Below, piece after piece: positions 50,558 to 62,500 of a stretch of DNA of 64,000 nucleotides. A model generated the notes under the pieces. The model did not search any database, had not been told where the DNA came from, and was given only the letters and a program-made list of their open reading frames with translations. Position numbers and translations under genes: made by a program. The first letter of the stretch is position 1, and the number at the start of each line of letters is the position of its first letter. The DNA comes from Leptoclinus maculatus (Eukaryota; Chordata; Actinopteri; Perciformes; Stichaeidae), in contig JAVDOI010000008.1 in NCBI GenBank assembly GCA_032191485.1, positions 20,895,165 to 20,959,164 on the forward strand, read 5' to 3'.

Positions 50558-53500
50558 TCACTCACTCACTCACATTTTCTTATCTGTGTGCCCAGTTCCT
50601 CTCCAATGCCCAGCTCCAGGAAGTTTATTACAAGTTGTAAATGGCTGGGCTGTTTCAACCGTCTGCCCACCCTGCCATTTACACACATCACATTTCACAC
50701 AAAACGCACACACAGTCTCACACTCTTGGCCATACAGATTCACAAACATACAATATAATCCTGCCAACTTTTATGGACAAACAACTATTATCCATCCACT
50801 CTCTGGATCATCACTGTGGTAACAGAACAAAATGATGAACTAATATCACAACATGCGCGCACACACTCACACACATGCACACACAAACAAACAAACACAC
50901 ACAGTAGTGATTTCCCACTCACGTTGTTGGGCTGGCATGCAACCACTGCTGACTTGTTGGGAGTCCTGCTAGATTTCATGTCCACCATCCGGAGTAAGAC
51001 AGACAGAGAGGTGGTGGGAGAGACCCTTGCTGATGTCCCAGCACCGACACTACCACAGCAAGTGACAGACGGAGCTGAGGGCAGGGTGACAGAGCCAGAG
51101 TGAGGAGAGGCTGACAGACATTCACGAAAGTGAGGTGAGATGAGAAGAGGAGGAGGAAGGAGGAAAGAGAAGAGGAGATGAACGGAGAGAGAGAGAGAGA
51201 TAGAGAGAGTGGGAGAGTATAGAGCTCTGCCTGCTACACTTTTGACAGGCAGATTAAAAGTGATGCCGACAATCCTCTCTATCCCCACCGGCCTCCCTCT
51301 TCACATAAGCCCCGCCCCCTGCACATACACACTGTGTTACATCAGAACCCGCCCTACTCCAATGCCTCCTCCTCCTCTCACCATCTCCCTCTTGCCTCCT
51401 GCCTCCCCTCACTCACTCCCGTTCCATCCCTCGGTGCTCCTTCCCTGCCTGTTTCACTCGTTCACTTTTATGTCCTCTTTCCGGCGTCCCATCCCCCTCT
51501 TCCTTCTATACCTCCATCCACCCCTGGCTACACAGTGCTGTGGTACAGTCTGTGTAATTACCACTGTGGAAGCAACTGTGGGCTGAGGGCTGAGGGCTGA
51601 GTGCAGCTGCTCCTTATGCGCTTATTGTCAACTCAGCAACGGTGCACATGGCGTGTTGGTGTTAACGGGCAGCCCAGTTATGCAAGTTTTTTGAAAAAAA
51701 GAAGAAAGAAAACACTTATGGAAACCTCAAGGGATGGTCCCAGTTCATTATATCCGCCAGGGGACCATTCTGCTGCAAAACTGCATAACATTGTGGGTGG
51801 CGAGTTATGGCTGCATGCTCAAGGAGCTCTCGTGGTTTCACTCTTCCAGTCAGAAGATCGGCGGTTCGGTCACCCGGCTCCTCCAGTCCATGTCGATGTG
51901 TCCTTGGGCAAGACACTTAGACCCAATTGGCTGTATATGTGTTGTAAATGGATAGTTAGTCCTAATGGATAGTGGCACCTTGCATGGTAGCCCCTGCCAT
52001 CAGTGTATGAATGGGTGTGAATGGGTGAATGACATGTAATGTTAAAGCGCTTTGAGGCGTCGGAAGACTAGACAGTACAAGTACAAGTCCATTTACTATT
52101 TACTTTATTGCTTGTTTTGTACCGACTGCTGACTCCTAACTTACATGCTTTTCCGGTCCCTGGCTGATAGGGGCCACAAGTGATCACACAGCTGAGTACA
52201 TCTCTGACCCCCCCATCCGCCACCCTGCGCCCACAGAGGGGGGATAACAGATTGCAGTGTGTTGGCTAACAGCTAACAGAACTATCAGTACACACAGCGC
52301 TGCATAGCTCTGCGGCTCACTGTTATCTTACATGTTTACATTTTATATATTGTGCTATATTCAGGTTCAATCGATAAGTCATCCTCAATAATTATGCGGC
52401 CTTCTCAATCAACATAAACTTTAAGTTATTTTTAACTTTTGAAAAAAAAATGTAAAAGCCTGGGAAAAGATGTTGACATTGTACTGCAAACCACTGATAT
52501 GTTGAATATCGACTTTTTTGCATTCGGTCAGAACAAGTGATGAAGTACAACGAGCGACACGTAGAGAAAGTGACGTGAACATCAAGCGACGGTTATTAAA
52601 AGTTATGTTTAACAGGGGAGAAACTCTACTAAGGGCGGGTGGAGTGGGTCAAACAAACACAGGACATTCACTCAGGAAACCGCTGTCCATGTCCCCTGTG
52701 AAACCAAAAGTAAGCAATGACTTAATGCTTGTTATGTAGTTTCGCTTTACGTTGTCACGTTGCGTTGTTACGTTATTATTTAACACAAACCATGATCTTC
52801 TTTCTCACCTTAATAACCAAGCTGTTTTGTTGCCTAAAACTAACCAATTGTTTCACAACGTTAACCACGTGGCATTGTGCGTTTCTGCTAGCGAGGCTGA
52901 CATGAAACCTATATATGAAACATAGCTTTGGTTCAGAAACGTCGATGTCTAACGTATCTAATGGTTTAAAGAACATTTTTTCTGGCAACTGGAATGAAGT
53001 TGAAGATAAATAAATTCCATAAGGAATGTAAAACTAGATTTCATGAAATGCTATTGTCAGTAATGAACTTTAATTTGAAAAAGTATTCATTATTTTTGTA
53101 AATTTTAAAACGAACTGTGAATTTAAATGGAATACATTTGGTGTTTGGAACTTGAGGCATTTGAACTAATAAGAATTTCCATTTTGGAGTATGTGCATTT
53201 GTGCATGTGGGTATTTGTGAACGCTATCCTCCTAATCCTTCTCGTACCCCATGACTCGTCTTTATTCCCAGCGGGCTGATCAGCAGCAGACCAAACACAT
53301 GACTATCTCCCACTTTTTTCTTGCTGTTGTTTTTTCTAAAAACTTTTATTGCACAGTGGAAAGATGAGACAGGGAATTTGAAGATAGACAGCTGATGCAA
53401 CAAGGCATTCAGACACAGGGTCATAAGGTCACATGATTTCACATTTACATACTACCTAAAGAGACGGATTGAGAGCAGTGAGGTGAGTGGGATGAAAAAC

Positions 53501-56500
53501 CAGCGGAAGATGAGAGACTTCTGTCAACTCTTCTAATCTCTTGGTAATCCCCCCTCCACCCCTTCCATCAGATTGATTCAGGTTGAACTATTAATTCTGT
53601 GTTCACTGTCATGGCAACCAGCAGCTTATCTGCAGCTTTCTTCTGCAGATCACCACCTTGTCATGATGGACAAAACAGGGATTTGGATACACTATGATAT
53701 AAGTGTAGTTCTTTGTGTTTATAGACACTTATATATGTGTAAATTGTCTATGCTGGCTTGTGTGGATGATTGTAGAAGTGTGTGTATTTTGTGTGTGTGT
53801 GTGTGTAGCTGCTTCATTGCATTCTTAGGTAGTGTTCGTGATTCACCAGAGGGGCTGGTGGCTGGGGTGGGACTTCATTTTTATGTTTTATTTTTCCTGA
53901 CCCTCCCCAGAGATACAAATAGTTTTTTGAGTGACGGGGAAAATAACTGGCCCTCCCCCCATCACATATAATTAAGTCACTGCATCTCCTGACAGAACAA
54001 CACCATGGTTTAATTTCAGCCTACATGCACGCTTGTTTCTGCCCGACATTGTTGAATCAGAGCAGCTGATATTGGAATGAGTCCTTAAACCAGGAAATGT
54101 GTCGGCATGTTTGCACTTCCGGTTCCTGCGTCTTGAAGTCAATGGGTTTTTTGTTAACAGGTTTTTGGTTAGATGCCTGAAACAAGGTCTGTGGTTAACG
54201 CAAGCTTAGGAGATTTTAAGTTTTGTTTCATACTACATGAAATACGTAAGTAAATACCCCTTTTTGAATTTTGAAGCTATCTCGTGTCTTAACAAAGGCG
54301 GTTGCCCCCGGTGTTTAAAAAAGTATTTGACGTGCTTCCTCGGTTTTGCACCCCCCCCATACACCATACAAAGCATACTATTTGCCTCAATTGTAATTTT
54401 TTTTTACCGTGTCAATGTATTTGAAGCTTTTATGTGTTGTCAACGTTATGAACGAATGGATGCGAGTAAACGTGTGTGTTAGCATGTTACGTGTGTCCCA
54501 GCAGAATGAAGCAGGAATCTTTTAAAAGCTCCTTCCTCCTGAATAATAAATGAGTGGGTGGTGCTCAGAGAAGAGTGATGACGGCACTTATGGAGACAGA
54601 AAAGAGATGGAATATTCCATGGAGTGACTGCGGGAGGACAAGAGACCAGTGTATACAACATAGAGGTGTGTGTGTGTCACAGTGGATGGAGTGCCTTTTT
54701 AACACACAGGCATATCCTGACTTTACTTGAGCACGCCATTCCATTCTCATCCAAGGCTAGAGTAGAGTTGCAGTAAAGAACTATAGCGGTGTCCCAATTC
54801 TACACCACATACTCCAGTATTCTGGAGAGCAGCATCGATAGTGGAATACCCTGGTGGGACTACGGAGGCCCATTGCATTCACCAAAGGAAAAAAAAATGG
54901 TGTCCATACCTGATAAATATGAGAAAAGATGTCATAATTGAAAAGGTTAAGGTGGTTTATCAAACATCACTAATTAACTCAGAGGCTTGATGGTGCCACC
55001 TGATTTAATTTGCTTATATTTATTTATGAAAATCACTGGAAAATCCTGTAGCTAATCATTTCCAATTTAATAAAGCCAAAAACATCTGCGATCCACCGTG
55101 CGTGGGACGACGGACGTGTCTCCTTCCAATCACTCCAAGGATCCGGCGCCTCGCAATCGATGCAATGAATGCCACCGGGTCTCGAGAACATGTCTAGGAA
55201 AGGCGTCATCAGTAGGGAGGACAAACGGAGAGACCGCCTCATTTAGACGTGGGATTAGCTGAAAGCCAAAGTGCCATATCTGATTGAAAGTTTCAGGTCT
55301 GTTAACTCTGACTATAAAATCCCACAACCTACAACTACAGACTACAAGCTACAACCTACAACTACAGACTACAAGCTACAACCTAACTGCACACAGTGAG
55401 TATAACACTACACATTGGAATACAATTTAAATCCACACAGTTTAAATAAAAAAATAATGTTTTTTACGATCAAATACTTGTACTGGAGGTGTTCGGACCA
55501 AACGCTTCCTTAAGTAAACTGTGAAGGTATTGTCCCAGAGCGCTGGAGAACCGGCCTCCTCTAACTGTCACACACCACTTCCTCACTGACACGCACATCT
55601 GCTAAATGTCATTAAAGAGTTGTGTTTGCTTTGATTTCCCCGCTGAGAGACAGACAGCATCGCCCACCGATGCACTCCTCTCTTCTGTGACAATGTTCTG
55701 TTCCAGTCTGCTGTGCATGAGCGGCTTCTCTGCCCAGCGCACTGAGACCGAGTCCGTGGTGTGTGGCACCATCCCTGAGCCGTGGCTTTGAACACACATC
55801 AACACCATCGTGGTGTTGTACCTTGATTTAAAGCTGCTCTTCTCGTCCGCACTGCACCGCACTTACTGGACTGATTAATGGCTTATTAATATAAGTGTTC
55901 AATTTGTCATGCCATATCTGAGTCCTTTGTCACTCTCAGCTATTCAAGGGCTTAGGTTTGTTTGAACATTGAGGGACACACACATATAAAGCGACGTGTA
56001 AGTTCACTTTGAGTGTCAAACACCTGCATTCTGGTCAATTTCTAATCCACCAATTTATGCTGGAAATACTCTTTATGTATGTAAATGAAAGCACAAAATT
56101 CCATTCAGCAGGTGAAATTCTAAATGTAATGGAATAAAATTCAGTGAGGCTCTCATGAATTCTGTATTGCTTTCAAATTTTCATGTCAATTAAACATTAT
56201 TTAATTTGAAATAGTTTACAAACCCCGGGACTTTAATAGCTCAAAGCGTATATATTGAGCGAAAAGTTGGTATTTAATAAAAATAAAGTCATCATATTTT
56301 AAGAGTCAATTTTCATGTAGTCGAGACGGTTTCTGCTGGACCCTACTTTCATTTTTTAAAATGTATTACCTCATAGCATTTAATGTCAAACTGATAGGGT
56401 GTGAGTTGGTATGTTACTCCTTTGACACAGTTGCAGTTCTGGCGTTCAATATCATCATCCCAGAAATCTCCCCCCAGCTCTTCTCCCTCTGGCATGATCA

Positions 56501-59500
56501 CGCACAGGCTTGTGCTATTTGGCGCCCCCTGGTGTTTGGGAAGAAATGCTGTTTTAGAGATGAAAGAGATGGAGAAATGAAGCAACTGAAATGAAGGGCT
56601 GAAAAGACTGAAAACTGAAAGGAAAAAAGCACTCAGTCTGATGACAAGCATGATCTCCCTGTACTGGTAAAATGTTGCTATTTCTCTCCATTTTCTTTCC
56701 CGCCGCACACTTCACTCTGGGTGTGCAGGTGGTCTGAATGCAGGTGGTTTACACCTCTCTCCCCTCGTGTGAGGTTCTGCCGTCTAGATGTAATATAGCA
56801 CTGTCCTCTTCCCCTCTAAGGGATATTTACTGCTCACCTAATGGTGGTGGAAGAGCTCTGTACAGCTGTTCTTTACGGCCCTGGTCCTACACACAAGGCG
56901 ATCCCAGAGACGGAGAGACGCACCGCTCCGTTTCACCATGAGATGCGTGAGCGGAGTGGCTGCTTTATGATCTTTATTTATTGGTCCGGTTTCACTTATA
57001 TCGCTGTGGTATATAATGGATGTCACAGCTACAACGTGGCCCTGCTTTTGTATTAATTAACTAATGTTAGGAAGCAGTTAAAGAGTTAGATAATGAATCC
57101 CAAAGCATATTGCTCCGAGGTTACTGCGAATATAGTGAGTGGTATAGTACGACAGAGGCATGTTGAACAGATTTGCCCTGACTAAAGCTGTAGCCCATCT
57201 GACATCTGGTGCCAGTACTCGGACAAACTGGTCTCACTCCAAAAGGGCCTAAACACCGACGCTTGGTCAGTGCCCCTTGGACGCACCGAGGCTCACTTCA
57301 GAGTCCGTATAAGTGTGCGTAAGATAACACTCTGTCATCTCCAATGTAAACCCAACCGCGTCATTGTTAGACGATCAAGGCAACCGGTGTGGTATAAAGA
57401 GCGGAGAAAGTCCGCGTAGGGTGGTTGGGAGGGGAGGCTGGATGGACCAGACAAACAGGAAGTGTTCTGTCTGAAACCAAGTCAACGTTGACTTATTTCA
57501 CCATGGTTCTGTCTCGTAACTTCTGGACTTAATTAATGCACTTACGTAACAATTGTATCTATTTTACGTATTCTAACCCAAACCATGATCTTTGCAGAAA
57601 CCCAGTGGCGGACCGTGCATTTTATACCTGGGCCTTCACTGCTGTCCTGCAGCTGAAACACAGCTACGGTTATTATTTGTTTTGTGTAAAAATGAAGCTC
57701 AACACCTATAAATACACTAACTGCAGAGTGCAGATACACGAATACGCCGAGAGTGTGTCTCCTCTCTGCTCTGACTGCAGCTGGGACTGCTGCGCACTAC
57801 TGTGAGAGTACCCGCCTGTGAGTGCTTTGGGGCGGCTCACGGCAGCTCCCGCTGCTCGTTAACGACAGTGCAGAACGGTACGTGCTTTAACGTCAGAGTC
57901 AAAACACCAGAAAAGTCTCCAATAACACCAGAAAAAGTCGCTAGATTTGTCGCTAGTAGCTTTTGACAAAAAAAGTCTTCATGAAGGTTTGGAAAGTCGC
58001 CAGGTTTAGCGAGAAAGTCGCCAAGTTGGCAACACTGGCACCGACTAAATATGTCCCCAGAGCAACATAGGACGTAACAATAGTTCCTATCACATATAAA
58101 CCCAAACAAAAATCCATCTTCATAAAAACAAGTTGTACAAATAATAATATATAAACTAGCATCACAAATCTTTCTAACAAATTAAGAAAGTTGTTTGTGG
58201 TCCTTTTGTTTTTCAGTCTACAATGAACATATTTAAACCAGACGGTGAATCAGAAAACTAATCAAATATAAAACTAGAGTTTAATCTCTGATCTGTGTTC
58301 ACTCCAGTGACATTGAAAAAAAAATCTGATCAGTCCGATCGGCTGCAGCGTCCAATAAAATAACTGATGAACAATGAGGGGGCGTGTCAAGCGTTAAAAC
58401 ACTTCCTGGAGGGCTGCTCTCGTGCGTCCTCGATCTTCGCTCCTCAGAGCAGAAATAAGAGCTTTGGGACGGCCGTCAATATGGCGACGCAGAACAACTT
58501 CCGGTTCAAGTGAGAAGCGAAGATATGACAAATAAGAGACTTGGGATGTACGTCATCTTTGAGCAGAGATAGGAGTTGCAACCTTCTCTTCATCCACAAC
58601 CACTTGACAGATATTCCATACTTAGGTCACATGATGACCAACTCGAGGTCCAGGAAAAAGCTCCAGGAAAAGAAAAAAGAATTTACTTCCATCATCACAT
58701 AGCGTGTGCTGTCTAAGTGTCTATGTGTATCAGTAGGATGGCACTGAATCCAAGTTGATCAGAAAATGAATTAGTGAGCCAGTAGACGGCCTGGCAGCAT
58801 GAAGGGAATGGATGCAATGAGATGTCAATCAGAGATGATGAGGGAGGTCCAGAGAAATGAACCAACTGTCACTCGGCTGAGACAGCAGCAACAAACAAAG
58901 GACCATGGGAAATTAACTGGATGGACTGTTAAAACCGTGACGTAAATTGTGGCACTTTTAGATCTGGAGAACATTTATGGATTCAACAAACTAGCAGCCG
59001 GTCATGGTCTCGTCTTGCTAGTGGTAATGCCATGAACATTTTGTACCAGTAGAGTATATTTATTTGTGTCAGTGGTCTTTGCCAGACAGTTTTATAGTTC
59101 TGGTCAGTGTTTCTACTGTTAGGTGTCCATACAACCCGTTCTCACTCCCAATTTGTCAAATGCAGTAGATCAAGTGAGAAGTAGAGTCATTTTCTCATAG
59201 ACTTCTATACATCAGACTTGTTATTGCAACCAGTCGTCCCCCCTTGCTGGTCAGAAAGATTGCAAGTTTAAGAAATGTCCACATTGCCTTCACTTTTCCA
59301 ACTAGCGAGCCAATCAGAGCAGAACAGGGTTTTTTTTTCGGGAAAGGTGCTTAAAGAGACAGGCGCTAAAACAAAGCGTTTCATACAGAGACTGAATTCA
59401 GGTATATTCAGACAGACAATATGAGAAAAGTGATGTGTTTTGGGAATATTAAAGCACGTAAACACGTTCTAGTAGGCACCCAAAATACATATTCTTTTAA

Positions 59501-62500
59501 CCTGAAAATGAGCATGATATGTCCCCTTTAACACAGACAGACAGTAGAAAGTAGAAAGAGGAGCAAAAAAAGAGGCAGAGAAGCATAACAGACATCAATA
59601 CTTCACTAAGGCCATCTCTGGTCCAAGGACTAAGATTGATGGCACTCATTACAGGAGAGAGGGAGAGGAAGGCAGAAAGAGAAGAAGAAAGAGAGGAAAA
59701 ACAAACAGAATTCCTGACTGAGGGGAGCTGGAGGGTCACATAGAGAGAACATCACAGGACCTCGAGTTGTACAAATTGGCACGAGGATCGGTGTTTGAAG
59801 TGGGCCGGCACTCGCTTGTATACAGCTCCATCACTCTTACATTTTACTCTTTACTCTGAGAGATCCACAATAAGAACTACAATACCCAGGGTGCACTACG
59901 TGATGCAACTTTGTGACCTTTGACCACCACAAACTAATCAGTTCTTTTGTCTAGGTGGACCTTTGTGCCAAATTTGAAGACATTCCTTCCAGGTGTTCCT
60001 GAGATAACGCGTTCACGAGATTGGGACGCACGTGAGGTCACAGTGACCTCATGAACGAGAGATCTCCTTCATGACAATGGTACGGACGGACGACCTGAAA
60101 CCACAGCCACTGCTAACAGCACCAGTCCAAAAGAAGAAGAAAAATTAGGACTAAAACTGTGTGTGCTGATTGACCAATGGACCACAATCAGCTGCAACTC
60201 TGTGCTGGAGATGTGTTTGAGGGCAGCTATTACCGGCGCTGAGCCATGATGCCAGATAATATATTTTTTGGGCTGCTCGAGTTGGACAGGAGGACAGAAA
60301 ATGATCACAAAGACAGTGCTGGCATGTCTAAATAAACATGGGTTAGACGGACACTTTTTGGGGGGAGTGTTGTGTGTCCTTTGCCTCTGCTGGCATCAGC
60401 TATGCTTGACAGAGGAGCATGGGTTGCTACACAGCATTGTGCAAAATACCCACATCTGTTCGTCTGGCACTTTTCAAATCATTGGCTTGATTTGGCACTC
60501 GACGACACTGGATCTCATCATTTCAAGAGAGAACTGGTTCGGTGTGCACACAGTGATGGGCAGCGTCTTCTTTTTATAGTATGTGTTTTGCCATGTGCTG
60601 GTGGCTTCAAGTGACAGAAGTGTTGAAGCTGTTTGTGAGACCTACAGAGTATATGAAATGCACGCTTACTGGTACAACCAGCCATTTACCTGATATCAGA
60701 TCTTGTGGCAATATGAAAATGCTAGATTACTTAAAAGATGAAATCAAATATCATATTACGTTCATGTTTAGAAAGCTCTGATGGTTGGGTGCAATATTTT
60801 GTATGTGAGGGTTTACACAATAAGCATTTTGATAAATGCGCTTGAGAGTAATGCAAACAATTAGAAGAGCAATGTAATTAACTTTGGTCACCGAAGCAAA
60901 GTCAATGCATCGTCAAGCAAGAAGAACAGCATATAGAACTGTGGATTTAAAAAAATTGCACAGCTAGTAGGATTATGTTGACACCGTAGATTGCCATTTC
61001 AATTTGCATAATGATCAAGGAGATGTGGTTTGGATTACCTCAGAAGGGTCCTTGTGTGTTTGGGTGGAAGAAGGCCAGGTAGAGGAGGAGAGAGGTGTTT
61101 GTGCACCATTATTCTTCTCAGAAAGAGATCTGGACCATCCAGTGGAACTATCTGGAGAGAAAGGGAAATATCAATAGCATCACCATCAAAACAATTAATA
61201 CAAAGGTTTTTTTTCAAATCTCCTCTTGGCAACAAGGCAGCAGCAGGATAGTAAAGCTGAGACTGGGATTCCCAAATTAGAAGGCATTACATTTGTCTCA
61301 TAACCGGTCGCCTAACCACTCACTCAACGGCAGAAACACGTATTGGTGATTGTGCTATTCTTGGAGTCTTACTAGTGGTGAGGACAAAATGTAGACTTTG
61401 GCATTGGGTCATTAAAAGGGTTTATTACCTCGGGTGGACTGAAAGTGCAAATTTGATGTTTTGTCCTAAGGGTGGTCTGGATAAAAGCAAATGTGTTCAA
61501 GGTGCAGAAGGTTCACCTTTTGGAGAGCAGGAATATACAAAAAAACATACAACAATTTTTTTACAGCTGCCCTTTGCTTTTAGGTCGTGTTTACACATTC
61601 CACGTCTTTACAATGCGACTTTTGTGATCGGAACTAAGCTGTCCTCATTGCAACCTGCCTGATCGGATATATTTTGTGGTCAAAGGAGTGGCTGGATAAA
61701 CATTTAATTTCCGATAAATTCTTTGTTATTTTTGCTGCTTACCAGTCCTCCCTGTGGTGTTAGTAGTCCTGTTGCAATTGAAGAATAGCAGCTAAAGCTC
61801 AGCTAATTGTGTGATAAACTCATTTTCCTATAAAGTCTTCCCAATAACAGTCAGCAGCTATTTTATCATTTAAAAGCTTTTATTTTGAAGCAGCCCAATC
61901 AGGAAATGTTGGGTTTTGATTCAGCAGTAACTTAACAGGGCTCACAGCGGGTCTCAGCTGTGCTCAAAACCATTTTCCCTCCTCTTTTCCCTTTGCTGTC
62001 CTCTGGAGAGGAACTCTTTTGTGGGAGGAAGATGATGGAGACCTACATTTGATACATTATCCGGATTGTGCCCACATGTTGTCCACACCTCACTGAGATC
62101 CTGACACAATGTGAGCATCTCTGGCTGATCGGATCCCAATGCGAGCAAGATCTGATCTCGGAGCGTACAGACTGTTAATGCGGATGACAAAAGTCTCATT
62201 GAAGAGACAAGAGTGACCACGGCTTTATATATTTCTTGTGCACAGCAAATTGTTACCTTATACTGGTGGTACAGACTAATTTGGGGACTCTAGCCCCTAT
62301 AATTTAATGACCTTCCGAAAATGTAATAAGGCCTGCAAATGCAACCTGATAAAACTCAATGATTTAGTAAAATGTACTGACTGATATTGAAATAACCTTT
62401 TTAAGTAATGCTAACTCTGCTTTACCAACATTTCCCATTGACAGGGATTTTAGTTTAATGCATCGCTACCTGGTAACAACGTACCACTTGCCATCTGTTG

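Noticed and set aside
50391..50822. 143-codon plus-strand ORF rich in HTHTHT
   Set aside because: It reads through a CA microsatellite next to an osbpl10 exon on the other strand.
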